From positions 1 through 64,000 of the forward strand of contig CAKVHA010000002.1 of NCBI GenBank assembly GCA_934747775.1: a DNA stretch of 64,000 bases, read 5' to 3'. A program made the translations under genes and the position numbers. Of this stretch, positions 1 through 10,400 are shown piece by piece. The DNA comes from an uncultured Clostridia bacterium. GTDB lineage: Bacteria > Bacillota > Clostridia > Christensenellales > UBA1242. Numbering within the stretch: position 1 is the stretch's first letter; each line of letters opens with the position of its first letter. Below the pieces are notes generated by a model, which saw only the letters and a list, made by a program, of their open reading frames with translations, was not told where the DNA came from and searched no databases.

Positions 1-2
1 AA

Positions 3-98
3 AAATTACAACAAATGACGCTTGTTCCTATTCTTGTATACGGTGAACGTGCAATATTTGATAAAAAAAGATTCGATAACGAAAATAATATGGGATGA
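3..98 (+). CDS. C-terminal end of an unidentified protein (5' end outside window)
   Basis: An open frame enters from the left edge and stops at TGA 96-98, giving about 31 residues ending in RFDNENNMG. It has no stop back to the window edge, so it can be the tail of a gene that starts upstream. The visible part holds no motif I recognise. It is followed by about 70 nt without features and then a minus-strand terminator, so a converging arrangement with the next genes is plausible. It could also be a chance open stretch. Confidence 0.35.
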   Translation, partial: KLQQMTLVPILVYGERAIFDKKRFDNENNMG

Positions 99-167
99 AT
101 TCACGTTTAGATTGGTTAGTGTTGAGTGACTATTATTCGATTTACGTTACTAACGCTTCCGCCAACA

Positions 168-197
168 AAAAAATGGCTTAATTTTAGGCCATTTTTT
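168..197 (-). terminator. Rho-independent terminator of the small-paralogue cluster
   Basis: On the minus strand the arms AAAAAATGGC and GCCATTTTTT pair around a 10-nt loop and end in a T-run, 16 nt after the stop of the last paralogue. The A-rich 5' arm means it could also work for the plus-strand gene ending at 98. Confidence 0.75.
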
Positions 198-213
198 CAT
201 TTAAACTTGCGGA

Positions 214-600
214 TTACTTTTTTAAGTAGAAGTCTGCGGGCAATTTATATCCCCAATCATTTTCCACAATATCCGTAAGACATTTTCGTTGTTTTAAATC
301 CAAGTTGTTTACTTCGCAAGAAAACAGCTCGTCAAATACTTTCTTATCTTTTGTTTTTCTATCCATCAAAACAAGTTTTTTATTAATAAACGTTTTGTAA
401 ATTTCTTTAGCGTACACGCCTTTATAGTATTCGTCAGCATTATCTAAGGCTTTTCCCCACGCTTGATTTGTTCCAGTTCCATCATCAAAAGCCACTTCTG
501 CATCATATGCCAAATCAACAAGTCGTTGATACTCAATATGGCAGTTTAACAAATTGGGGTATGCCGCAAAATTAAATTCTTTTCCGAATACATATTTCAT
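214..600 (-). CDS. Hypothetical protein, member 4 of a tandem paralogue family
   Basis: A 128-residue soluble protein of unknown function. I place the start at the ATG at 600 rather than the upstream GTG at 609, because an AAGAAGG ribosome binding site lies about 8 nt before the ATG. It begins MKYVFGKEF and shares with its three neighbours an N-terminal F-x-x-Y-P and H pattern, a central Tyr-rich YAKEIY segment, and a C-terminal block of QRK, then IVE, then a LP-x-(D/E)-(F/Y)-Y ending. No signal peptide or membrane segment is visible. The stop is followed by a strong terminator. The closest relative in the window is the next gene upstream, which shares the MKY(V/I)FGK start. Confidence 0.75.
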   Translation of the reverse strand: MKYVFGKEFNFAAYPNLLNCHIEYQRLVDLAYDAEVAFDDGTGTNQAWGKALDNADEYYKGVYAKEIYKTFINKKLVLMDRKTKDKKVFDELFSCEVNNLDLKQRKCLTDIVENDWGYKLPADFYLKK

Positions 601-633
601 TGTTTTCACCTTCTTAATGTTTCATTAAAATGT

Positions 634-1026
634 TTATAAATTTTTGTGTTTATCATAATATTCCGCAGGAAGTTTCCAACCCCAAGCGTTTTCTACTATA
701 TTTACAAGGCTTTTTCTTTGCACAGGGTCAAGTTTTTCAAAGTCAGGAAACAACATATCAAAACTTTGTTTTTGTTTTGTTCCCCTATTCATTAAAATCA
801 AATCCTTATTAGAAAAACAATCATAAACCGCCTTTGCATATGTTGTTGTCACAAACTCTCTTTCATCGTCCAACACTTTTATTAGGTCGGCTTTTTTACA
901 CTCACCACTTTCATATTTGCCTTCATATTCATATGATTTATCGGACAAAGCAATTAGTTTTTTATGGCAATCGTCCAAAGTAGGATATTCTTCAAACTTA
1001 AATTTTTTCCCAAAAATGTATTTCAT
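634..1026 (-). CDS. Hypothetical protein, member 3 of a tandem paralogue family
   Basis: A 130-residue protein of unknown function, starting MKYIFGKKFKFEEYP. Clear family signs are the YP and CHKK motif near residues 15-22, TTYAKAVYDCF in the middle, and DPVQRKSLVNIVENAWGWKLPAEYY at the end (quoted in parts: QRK, IVEN, KLPAEYY). It carries an AGGTGAGG ribosome binding site. It lies 33 nt upstream of member 4, so the two are very probably co-transcribed. Charged and soluble, with no membrane segment. Function is not inferable from sequence alone. Confidence 0.75.
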   Translation of the reverse strand: MKYIFGKKFKFEEYPTLDDCHKKLIALSDKSYEYEGKYESGECKKADLIKVLDDEREFVTTTYAKAVYDCFSNKDLILMNRGTKQKQSFDMLFPDFEKLDPVQRKSLVNIVENAWGWKLPAEYYDKHKNL

Positions 1027-1123
1027 TACCTCACCTAATTCATAGATTTTTCTGTTTTCATAATATCATTTTAATATAGTTTTTCATAGTAATTTAGAGT
1101 ACAAAAAACAGCGTCAACTGACA

Positions 1124-1564
1124 TTATTTTATTTTGTTCTTATTTTTTTTTAAAAAAGACTCTTCGTCCTTTTTCTTTTGTTCCTCAAACCAATCTTTAT
1201 CGTCATAATACTCGTCTGGTAAGCGATATGGACGCTCTTCTTCAACCATCATCGCAACACGTTTTTTCTGAGAATCATTTAACAAACTAAAACTCTGTCC
1301 AAATACTGAATCCCACGCGTATTTCTTTCCGTCAGTAACCATTGTCAGCTCTGGACGAATAGGTGCAAATATATTAAATACAATTTTAGAATAAACATAT
1401 GTTTTAAATTCTAGACCATTTTTTATACTTTGCCCCCACTCTTCGTTAGCCTTGGCAGTACCTTTTGCCTCTGCTTTAAACTCGGCGGCATACATTTTTT
1501 TACTAAAATTTTCGCATATTTTATGTGCCTTTTTTATTTCTGGATAATCATCATACTTAAACAT
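1124..1564 (-). CDS. Hypothetical protein, member 2 of a tandem paralogue family
   Basis: A 146-residue protein of unknown function. The N-terminus MFKYDDYPEIKKAHK matches member 1 (MFKYDEFPKIKAMHE), so members 1 and 2 form one subgroup and members 3 and 4 another. The C-terminal block is QKKRVAMMVEEERPYRLPDEYYD, again with VE and LP-(D/E)-E-(Y/F)-Y. It carries an extra Lys/Glu-rich tail of about 25 residues after the conserved block. Two AGGAGAAAAG ribosome binding sites sit just upstream of the ATG. It is separated from member 1 by a terminator and from member 3 by about 97 nt. Confidence 0.75.
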   Translation of the reverse strand: MFKYDDYPEIKKAHKICENFSKKMYAAEFKAEAKGTAKANEEWGQSIKNGLEFKTYVYSKIVFNIFAPIRPELTMVTDGKKYAWDSVFGQSFSLLNDSQKKRVAMMVEEERPYRLPDEYYDDKDWFEEQKKKDEESFLKKNKNKIK

Positions 1565-1639
1565 ACTTTTCTCCTGCTTTTCTCCTGTATTTTCATTATA
1601 TCATTTAACATTTAAATTTCATAATGATTTAACAAAAAT

Positions 1640-1667
1640 AAGGACAGCACAATTTAGTGCTATCCTT
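1640..1667 (-). terminator. Rho-independent terminator after paralogue member 1
   Basis: An 11-bp stem (AAGGATAGCAC with GTGCTGTCCTT, one G-U pair) with a 6-nt loop and an ATTTTT tail on the minus strand, 10 nt after the stop at 1678. It splits the four paralogues into two transcription units. Confidence 0.8.
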
Positions 1668-1677
1668 ATATCATATT

Positions 1678-2088
1678 TTAATATGTTCCATTTAGTTTTT
1701 CTTGAGTTCTGTCCCTTTTATCATAAAACTCTTCCGGCAAGCGATATGGACGTTCATACTCTACAAGCATGAATAATGTTTTTCTTTGTATTTCATTTAA
1801 TTCATCGAAAACTTTACTTTCAAAGTATTCTTCCCAACTCACCTTCTCGCCTGTTTTTATTTTGGTTAGAATTGGCTTTAATGGCGACAATTCCTCATAG
1901 ATAACTTGTGAATAGGTTACTAAATCAAAGTTATCAGATTTATTCATTGATTCTTCTAGTTTCCTTTGAAACTTTGTATTTCCACCTGACCTTTCCCACT
2001 TAAACTCTGCCGAATATGTGTCCATCCTTTTTTTATTTGATTTTTCGTGCATCGCTTTTATTTTTGGAAATTCATCATATTTAAACAT
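1678..2088 (-). CDS. Hypothetical protein, member 1 of a tandem paralogue family
   Basis: A 136-residue protein of unknown function, the promoter-proximal member of the array. It starts MFKYDEFPKIKAMHEK and ends with QRKTLFMLVEYERPYRLPEEFYDKR, the conserved block of the family. Between them is a charged, probably helical stretch with the TYSQVIYEEL segment that aligns with YAKEIY/YSKIVF of the others. A GGAAG ribosome binding site precedes the ATG. A TTGACA-type promoter lies 35-65 nt upstream. The ERPYRLP(D/E)E(Y/F)Y ending is nearly identical to member 2, pointing to recent duplication. Confidence 0.75.
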   Translation of the reverse strand: MFKYDEFPKIKAMHEKSNKKRMDTYSAEFKWERSGGNTKFQRKLEESMNKSDNFDLVTYSQVIYEELSPLKPILTKIKTGEKVSWEEYFESKVFDELNEIQRKTLFMLVEYERPYRLPEEFYDKRDRTQEKLNGTY

Positions 2089-2124
2089 AACATACTTCCT
2101 TTTATAAAAAAATTAGTTATTAAT

Positions 2125-2152
2125 TTTATAATATTGTTTAATGTATTGTCAA
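2125..2152 (-). promoter_or_regulatory. Sigma-A-type promoter for the paralogue array, inside an inverted repeat
   Basis: Minus strand: TTGACA (2147-2152), 16-nt spacer, TATAAA (2125-2130). The -35 is part of a 9-bp inverted repeat: TATTGTCAA at 2144-2152 and TTGACAATA at 2167-2175, with a 14-nt gap. This could be an operator. Confidence 0.55.
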
Positions 2153-2177
2153 AAAGCATATATTTATTGACAATATG

Positions 2178-2366
2178 TTACATTTTTGTGGCATTTTCTA
2201 TAAAACCAATATCTCGAAGAAGATGTTCCACATTATCATAAGCCACATTAAACGCCGAGCCGTCGAGCATAAAAAGTTTAAGGTAGTAAGTTCTTCGCCT
2301 TTTATCCACCTTAAAACTAACCAGGTTGTTAACATTAATAACAATTCCGCCAATATCTAATAGCAT
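2178..2366 (-). CDS. Small hypothetical protein (62 aa)
   Basis: A 62-residue protein of unknown function. The composition suggests a small beta-rich fold: an IGGIVINVNNLVSFKV strand pair, basic KRRRTYYLKLF strand, then LDGSAFNVAYDNVEHLLRDIGF. It has an AAAGGGGA ribosome binding site a good distance before the ATG, which favours a real gene despite the small size. The opposite strand also carries short open frames without ribosome binding sites. It sits between the greA terminator and the paralogue array. Confidence 0.6.
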   Translation of the reverse strand: MLLDIGGIVINVNNLVSFKVDKRRRTYYLKLFMLDGSAFNVAYDNVEHLLRDIGFIENATKM

Positions 2367-2458
2367 TTATATTTAATCCCCTTTTTAAATACTTTGCTTT
2401 ATGTTTTTTAATTATATCATAAGTATTAAATATTGTAAACACTTAAATTTTTATAAAA

Positions 2459-2490
2459 AATAAAGCAAGCTAAATTTAGGTTGCTTTATT
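2459..2490 (-). terminator. Terminator downstream of greA
   Basis: AATAAAGCAA pairs with TTGCTTTATT, with one mismatch then an inner CTA/TAG pair around AATT. A T-rich tail follows on the minus strand. The stem is nearly symmetric, so it may act on both strands. Confidence 0.65.
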
Positions 2491-2579
2491 TAAATATATT
2501 ATAAAATTAAACATTTTGTTTTTTTAATCTAACTTTTAGTTTAACAACAAAATCTTTTAGATAATAATTAAAAACAAAA

Positions 2580-3059
2580 TTAATACTTTATGCTCATAAT
2601 TTGAATATGCATATCGGTAGTAGGATCTGGTGTATCAACAGTAATTTTATCGCCTTTTTTCTTACCCATAAGTGCTTTACCGATAGGGCTTTCGTTGGAT
2701 ATTAAGCCCTTAGTAGGGTCGCTATCATAACTGCCAGTGATATTGAAAGTAAAGTCTTGGTTAAAGTCAAGATCTCTAACCACAACCACAGCGCCAATAT
2801 TTACAACAGAAGTATCAACCTTACTTTTGCCAATTATTTTTGCATTGTGAAGGGTATTTTCAATTGTTTGGATTTCTTGTTCCAATAAAGCCTCTTCTTC
2901 TCTAGCAGCGTCGTACTCGCTATTTTCGCTAATATCGCCATAGCTACGAGCTTCCTTAATTTTATTTGCAACGTCCTCACGTCCGGCGCTTTTTAATTCG
3001 GCAAGTCTTGTTTTAAGTTCTTCGTAATTTTCTTTAGTTAAATAGGTTGCGTTATCCAT
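2580..3059 (-). CDS. greA: Transcription elongation factor GreA
   Basis: A 159-residue protein of the usual GreA length. It rescues backtracked RNA polymerase by entering the secondary channel and stimulating transcript cleavage. The N-terminal two-thirds is the antiparallel coiled coil with the family signature ARSYGDISENSEYDAA at about residues 36-51; the tip acidic residues (Asp and Glu in GDISENSEY) are present. The C-terminal FKBP-like domain carries the NESPIGKALMGKKKGD motif. The start has a strong AGGAGGG site. It appears to be a single-gene unit with its own TTGACA/TATAAT promoter and a downstream terminator. Confidence 0.97.
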   Translation of the reverse strand: MDNATYLTKENYEELKTRLAELKSAGREDVANKIKEARSYGDISENSEYDAAREEEALLEQEIQTIENTLHNAKIIGKSKVDTSVVNIGAVVVVRDLDFNQDFTFNITGSYDSDPTKGLISNESPIGKALMGKKKGDKITVDTPDPTTDMHIQIMSIKY

Positions 3060-3093
3060 AAATTAACCCTCCTTTGTTTTTCTAGTACGCAAG

Positions 3094-3122
3094 ATTATAT
3101 ATTAATAAAAAAAGTTTGTCAA
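3094..3122 (-). promoter_or_regulatory. Consensus sigma-A promoter of greA
   Basis: Minus strand TTGACA (3117-3122), 17-nt spacer, TATAAT (3094-3099): a full consensus match, about 35 nt upstream of the greA ATG. Confidence 0.8.
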
Positions 3123-3275
3123 TAAAATAATTAACAATTATTATATTATTTTTTATTTGAAAAAATATTCCAAAAATTTTTAAATGCCCCATATAAATTT
3201 AACAAAACCGCAACAAATAAGTTGTTTTAATTTTTAAATTAGGATATCATATTTAAGTATAAAAAAGGACTAGCG

Positions 3276-3533
3276 ATGAATAGAATTTACGCAAAACTAA
3301 CTATAGACAACAAACTAATAAGTGATTATATATATGAACTACAAGAAGATTTTGTTATTCATAATTTTTTTGATTACTTAGCGGAAATTTGCGCAAAACT
3401 TGATGTGCCAGTTCCTATAATTTTAGTAAAACACATTAAAAACTTTCTGTTATACAACTCCACCACTTTTACTAAGGACGATTTTGTGGAGAGTTTTCCA
3501 TACGACAAACTTGTTGTGGAAATATACAACTAA
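3276..3533 (+). CDS. Conserved hypothetical protein (85 aa)
   Basis: An 85-residue soluble protein. The layout is a short beta-strand N-terminus (YAKLTIDNKLISDYIY), a central helix-like NFFDYLAEICAKLDVPVPIIL, then VKHIKNFLLYNSTTF-x-x-DDF. From memory, proteins of this layout, with the FFDYL, DVPxPIIL and FTKDDF pattern, are found as small conserved proteins in Clostridia; no function is known to me. The ribosome binding site AAAGGA lies 6 nt before the ATG. It is a single gene ended by a terminator. Confidence 0.75.
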   Translation: MNRIYAKLTIDNKLISDYIYELQEDFVIHNFFDYLAEICAKLDVPVPIILVKHIKNFLLYNSTTFTKDDFVESFPYDKLVVEIYN

Positions 3534-3554
3534 AACAAGGCTAATATTAAAAAC

Positions 3555-3582
3555 AACCCCCATAAAATGGGGTTTTATTTTT
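3555..3582 (+). terminator. Rho-independent terminator
   Basis: AACCCC (3555-3560) pairs with GGGGTT (3569-3574), followed by TTATTTTTTT, 22 nt after the stop of the 85-residue gene. Confidence 0.75.
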
Positions 3583-3647
3583 TTAATTAATACATAATTT
3601 TATTTTATCTATGCAAACTAATTGTATATATTTTAAGGAGAAAAAAT

Positions 3648-4259
3648 ATGGTTACATTATTTGCATTTTTACTACTTATAATTGGCGGAGCAAACTGGCT
3701 TACAATTGGGCTATTGCAGTTTGATTTTGTCGCTGGGCTTTTTGGGTCGCAAAGCAACATTTTTAGCCGAATTGTGTATGTTTTAGTGGGAGTTGGCGCA
3801 ATTGTTGTTACAATTAATGTTATTAAAAATAAGGGAAAACTTGCTTTTAACTTTAAAAAACTAAAACCTAAAATTATGGAAAAAACGCCCGCAACGAACA
3901 CCGAAAGCGGCAGCGATATGGGCATAAATTACAATCAACCCAACAACACAAACTATAGATACGGCGACCCTAGCCCAATGCAAAACTACCAACAAAACAC
4001 CCCACAGAACGGCGAAAATTATGGATATAATTCAAACTACAACCACATAGACCAAAACCACAACGTTAGCCCAAATTACAGCGACAACCAACCCACAAAC
4101 CAACCACAATACAACAACCAAAGTTATACAAATCAAAACAATAATTCGCAAAAATTTAGTATGGAAGCTGGCAGTGATTATGAAAATGATTTTAAAGGAA
4201 TTTCAAACAGACTGCAAGAACACCATATGGCAAATAGACGAAACGAAGATAGAAGATAA
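3648..4259 (+). CDS. DUF378 membrane protein with Asn/Gln-rich tail
   Basis: A 203-residue protein in two parts. Residues 1-65 have the DUF378 layout: two membrane helices separated by a short loop, with the GGANWLTIGL motif and the VGVGAIVVTINVIK second helix. The rest, from about residue 85, is low-complexity and dominated by Asn, Gln, Tyr and Pro (NYNQPNNTNY, QYNNQSYTNQ), ending in a charged segment. DUF378 proteins are normally only about 65-80 residues, so the tail is an extension. A Gln/Asn-rich tail of this kind is typical of disordered or prion-like segments; its role here is unknown. Ribosome binding site AAGGAG; single gene followed by a terminator. Confidence 0.85.
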   Translation: MVTLFAFLLLIIGGANWLTIGLLQFDFVAGLFGSQSNIFSRIVYVLVGVGAIVVTINVIKNKGKLAFNFKKLKPKIMEKTPATNTESGSDMGINYNQPNNTNYRYGDPSPMQNYQQNTPQNGENYGYNSNYNHIDQNHNVSPNYSDNQPTNQPQYNNQSYTNQNNNSQKFSMEAGSDYENDFKGISNRLQEHHMANRRNEDRR

Positions 4260-4308
4260 TATATATAAGGTAATATGTAAAAAATAACAGGCTGAACTAC
4301 AACAAAAA

Positions 4309-4338
4309 AATCAGATAAAAAATTATCTGATTTTTTTT
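4309..4338 (+). terminator. Rho-independent terminator after the DUF378 gene
   Basis: A perfect 10-bp stem, AATCAGATAA (4309-4318) with TTATCTGATT (4323-4332), AAAA loop, and a following T-run. Confidence 0.85.
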
Positions 4339-4484
4339 GTGTTTAATTAATATTTAGAGAATTAAATTAGTTTTTATAGTTCAATTAATTATTACAAAGT
4401 TAAACTTGTTATTATTATAGATTTAATTAGCTATAAATCCTAATTCATAATTGTAAAATTAAAATATGATACTACTAAATATTT

Positions 4485-7400
4485 TTAAACTCTCTCCTTC
4501 CACACAATTTCTATTGTAACATCGCCATCAAATGCAAATATGTTGTACTTGCCAGCATCTGTAAGACTATAACTTACACCATTAACAACAACGTAATCAA
4601 CTTCCAAATTAGACAAATCATGTCCAGCTGCAGTTGACGCATTGTAGTATGTTGTAACAAGAGAAGATAATGTAGAATAAGTGTATTCTGCTTTTGCAAT
4701 AGTTTTTTCAAATCCACTTGAAACATCTAAGTAATTTTGTGATTTTAGTGCAACATTAAATACAGGAACATAAACCGCATACAATGTCATATTACCACTT
4801 AAAACTAGCTCCGTGTTTTCATAGTTTGTTAGTGTTTCTTTAAGCTTTGTTTCGTCCACCGAATTTACTGGAGTAACGCCTGATGTTAGTTTAAGCTTAA
4901 CCATATATGCGGCTGCTGGATTCAAGCCAGTGTCGGTTTCGCTTGTACTAAAATACACAAATGCTTTTCCGTTGAACTGATAATCAGCTGAATTAGCGTC
5001 TACAAAAGTGTTTACAAAATAATTTGAATTAACAACAATACTGTTTCCTTTTAGAACAGCAGAGTTGTTTTTGCTGTTAAAGTTAATGTTTGTAGTGTTA
5101 ATTAACGTTTGCAATTTGTAGCTATTTTTTTCATACGTACTAAAGTCGCCAGTGTACGAACCAGAAATTGAAGTCCCCGCAACATAATATAATGTTGTGG
5201 AATAACTTAGACTGTTATCAACAGCGCCATTTGCTGTGCCCACTGCATTAATTGTTAACGCAACCTTATCATACTTTTGATATTTTGCAACAATGTTTAG
5301 CTGTAAATCATTAATATATGCACTGTTTAACGATTGCAAATAACTTTCAAATGTTTCGCTTGTTAAATCAATCTGCTTTTCGCCAACAAAGAAACCAATT
5401 AGTGAATAATATGAACTCTCATTACTGTCCAACAAATTGTAGTTTATAGGCAAGTTAAATTTCGAAATAATGCTTTCAAATGTTGAAGCATATGTTACTG
5501 TAGCGGTGTATGTTTCATTTAAAACCGGAACATTAGTTACTAGTGAAATATTAACCTTTTTAACACCTAAACTTACAACTGCACTAAAATTGTAATCGTC
5601 ATCACAAGTTAAAATATTTACTCCACTCATAGACGAACTAAATATTTTGCCATTACTTTGTAGTAGCTGAGTTTTGTCAACAATATAGGTGTTTTTGTCA
5701 AGACCTAGTAGTAATTGTGGCAAATACGTATTATCTTTTACCTTTAGCGTTAATGATTTGTAATAATTATCATAGCCGTCGCTATAACCAACAGTGCTAG
5801 ACATAACAGTATAACTATATGTTTTGTCAGACAATTCTTCGTACTTAATTCCGCCCAAAGCGTCATCGTTTAACGCGGTTGAAATATTAAATATAAGTGC
5901 TAAATTTTTGCCCGCATTAATTGTAGCAACAGTTGTAATACCACTAACGGTAAGGTTATCTTCGCCTGTTCCTGCGCCAAATGTTGGCTCTAACAACCAC
6001 TCTTCAAACCACGAGTGAATAAGTTGTGGTTCGTTTTTGAATACGCTATTTTTAGCAATGTTATCATTTACAGCATACTTATATTTTTCGCTTAATTCTT
6101 CTAACGTATAACACTCTTTTGTTGTGCCATTTTTAATAATATTTGTAGGAGCATTAGCCGTGAAATCACTAGCTAAAACATTTAACACACTGCTATCAAT
6201 ATTATTAAATCCGTAATTAATAAGTTTGTAGAAAGCAACAAGTTTTGTGCTGTCTAAGGTTGTAAAATATGCACTAGCATAAGTGTAGCCCCCTATAACA
6301 AACTTATACTCAATATACTTGTAATCAAAGCTTAGCGCCACGGTTTCGTCTGCCGAATTAAACAATGTTGTAACAGTTGCCGAACCATTTTTAATTGCCA
6401 CCGATTTGCCACCAACATTTACGCTTGTAAGCACATAATCGTTGTTGGAATATCCTAAAACAATATCGGCATCGGCAGTAGTTTTAAACACATTATTACC
6501 AGCAACAACTGCCGAGTATTTTACAACATTTTGTGTATAGTCTGTAATATGATTGCCAGTTTTAACTGGGGTGTAATAAATTATTTCGTATTCGCCGTAA
6601 TTTGCTACACTTCCGCTGTGAGTAACTGTAATTTGTTTTTCTGGAATTGTTGCATCTAACGACACTTCATCGGCAACTAATGTATTAATAGTTGTTTCAT
6701 AAATTTTGCTATCATTAATTTGATATGGTGTGTTGGTTAGATCTATTTTAATTAAAGCGCCATATCCTTTTCTTAGTTTTACTAAAATGCTTGTAATGTC
6801 AAAATTGTTGTTTAGTGTAATAGTTTTTGATGATGAAACCTTATTTATTTCACCTAGACTACCATTAATTGTAGCAATTGCAACTTTTTCTAGGGTCGAT
6901 AAATTAGAAGATAAATCTATAAAGTTATATGTAACTACAATTGAGTAATCTACTTGCGCTTTGTTTTCGCCACCAAGCGAACCATAGCTACTCCCCTTAA
7001 CTTTATCTTTAAACAACGCGTCCCAAGTTAGGTTTATGGTGTGATTTACATAACTGCCCCAACATTCTAGTTTTACAACACCATCGGACGTAATTAAAAC
7101 CAAATCATCAAGATAAATCACAGAACCATTTAATAGCCAATTTTTAAACTCATAGTTGTTTGCTGCGTTGTTTTCGGCAATCAAGCGACCTTTAATATTA
7201 TTGTTGTAATCTAAAACAATTAGCGCATATTTTGTGGTTTCGCCGTCTAAAATAGCCTGATGTTTTAATGTGTCGCGATAGTTAAAATTAATTGTGCCAT
7301 CAATATAACTAGAACCATTGTAAATCTGCTCGGTAATGCTGCCCATAGAACTATCATATTCTAATGTGATATTTATATCTTTTGGTGTCCACTGCGCTTG

Positions 7401-10400
7401 AAGGATAATTTCAAACGAGTTTAGTGCGGTGGAATTTAATTGACCACTTGTTAATAGTTGTGTAAGTTTTAACGCGTCTGCGACAATGTCGTTTGTATCC
7501 ACTGCCACTTCGTTTCCGCTTTCATCTACCAATTTTTCAAACTTTCCACCAATGTAATTAAGCGTGTAAGTTGTTCCATCAAAAACATAAACATAACCAG
7601 CAAAATTGAATCCGTTTTGGGTTGGAATTGAGCCAATATTTAGTGTGTCAGACAACACAATATTGTTTACATCGCTTGGCAAATTGTTTACACCGCTTGC
7701 GTTTGGCTGGAACTTAACGGAATACAAATCACTCCAACTTCCAAACAAATGCAAGTTTCCATTTGCCAAATTGAATGTGTAACTAAGGCTAGTAATCTCT
7801 TTTAATTTACTAAAATCAACCGTACCGCTAGCTAGGTCTGTTTCATAATTTCCGCTGTAATATAACCAGCCGTCTAGTCTGTAATTTCTGCCATTTTCGC
7901 TAAACGCGTTGTTTATGCTTACAAAGTCACTTGCACTAAACGAATAGGTTTCACCAAAGTTAAACTTAGAGCTTGGGTTTATAGTGCCGCCACTCAATTC
8001 ACTTGTGCCAAACTCTAACCCGCTAGGTTTATGGAACGCAACTCGCATTTCCACAAACTTAACTTCTATGCATATGCTTATATCTGTCGCACTATCGCCG
8101 CCAATATATGTAACAAGCTGGTTGTTTGCCGCGTCAAAACTTGCAAATCTACAAGTTTTTGTAGGATAAACCATATTAGACGAGTTGTTTATGTATATTT
8201 TGTCTATATAGAAATATTTTGAATTTGGCAATATTTTAATCACTAATTCGTTTCTAAATGCGCCAGAACTTACAACTTCAGCCACAAACGGAACAGTATT
8301 GTTGGCGTTTGATAATCCATAATAAGCAAATGTTTCGCCGCTAGATTTTAAGTTTGCGTACAATGTATCTTGCTCATCGCTACTTTGTGAACTTTCAACC
8401 AATTGGATACTAACATTGTAGTTTGATTTTTTAATAACCACATTAATATCAACATCAAATATTGCGTTGTTTATAATTATTGAACCTGTGCTTTCTGTAA
8501 TGTTTAGGCCGTTTGCTAAAGCAAATTCTTTAAGTGTAGAATAATTAGAACTTACGTTGCCATTATAAGTGATTATGTAATTTACAAATTCAAATCCGCT
8601 AAATACAGAGTAAGTAAGCGTAATTTCGTTTGCTGTTTTTGTAGTAACTCTTAAAATATCGTTTAAGTTTGAGTAATAATATGTTGTTTTTGGCTCGGAA
8701 TTTATGTAGAACTCTACAACCTTGTAATCTTCCACATTTTTAGAATCTTTGCCATTAAAATCACTAATTGTTGCTTTAACACACATATCGCCAGCTTCAA
8801 CTACCCCTGCAATTTCAGTGTCCGAAGCAACAACAAACGATGTAATGGTTGTTGTTCCACTCACCCAGCCACTAAACACATATGAGCCAATTGGAGTAAG
8901 TGTAACATTAACTTCTGTTATGCCGCTCATATCAATGTCGCCATTTTCATCTAGGGTAATTCTTCCAGATTGTAGCGTTATTGTGTTTTCGCTAACAGCA
9001 ACGTTGCTGTTGTATGGAACACTAAACACTTTTGATGTTTCGCCATTTACAAGCGCTTTTCCTGCTTCGGCTTTTATGGTAATGTTAAGCGAATTGTAAT
9101 AATACACTGGAGTTAAAACCAAAGTGTAAGTGTCAGATTCGACTTGTGTTGTATCTAAAATTAACACATCGGAATTTACTGATTTTGCACTTGTAATAAA
9201 GGTTGCAAAATTTGTGTTGTCGCTACTAAATCCGCCACCCACTTTGTATCCGCCAAAAGTCATATTTTCTTTTTCAGTTGACGCAGGATAAGGAAGTGAA
9301 ATTTGATTTTCAATCACTGCCGCTGGGCTAATAATTGAAACTGTTCCGCTACTATCTGCCACCCCTATTTGAACTTTGCGGTTTGCTAATTCAATTGTAA
9401 ATAATGGTGCTAAGCCAACCGAAATGTCACTAATCATATATGTGTTGGATGTTGTGTTGTTGGAACTACCAGTAACAACAATAGACTTAACAAAATATTT
9501 TACGCTATTTAGTTCTGCCACAATTTTTACTCGCGTGCCATTAGGAACAGTGTTTGAAAGTGCTGTAACACTTTGTAGTGAATTTAGCGAAACTTCTTGC
9601 AACAATCTCCAAGAATAATTGTCGTTGTAATACACCTTAACTGTGCCGTCAATGTTTGCTATATCAAGATTGCTAACACCGCTAGTGTTCAAAACAAATT
9701 TTAATTTAACATTAGCATTAGGTGCAACAACAAGATATAAGTTTAAATTGCTAGTAGCTCTAAAACTAACTGTAATTTCATTTCCAGATGCTGTAATTGT
9801 TGCTTTAAAACTTGAAACCGCCAAGTTTTCATCTAGCAATGTCCCAGTAAATTCGTAACCGTCTTTAACATTAATTTTAACCGACACAACTTGACCAGCT
9901 TTTGAAACTAGTGAATAAGTAAATGTTTCGGTTTCGCCGCTTACAAAACCTGCACGGCTTGTGTTGTAAATAATGCGGTTGTTTTCGTCCGCCAAGCCAA
10001 GAGTTATGTTTACATCGTTTGCTGTTGGCGTGTTGGCAGTGATAACTGTGTTGGCTTTAAATGTGAAGCTTGCACCAACTTTTATTAAGCCTGGATAGTA
10101 GAACCAGCCGTCGTTTAGCGTATACGCTTCGTATCCTTCGGTTAACTTTCTACCTATTGTAACAATGCTTCTTACTGCGTTGTAGTTTTCAACAACAACA
10201 TCACCTTTTGCGTCTAACAAATACGCTTCGAATATAATGTTTGTGTTGTTGGAACTTGCAGCGGCATCGTTTAGAACTGCAAACACAAAGTTGTTGTCGG
10301 AATTTGTTGTGTAATATGTTCTGCCATCACTAGCAGAAATAGTGTATGTAATTGCATCATACACATTTGCCAAAACAAAGTTTATGGTGTGATATTTAAA

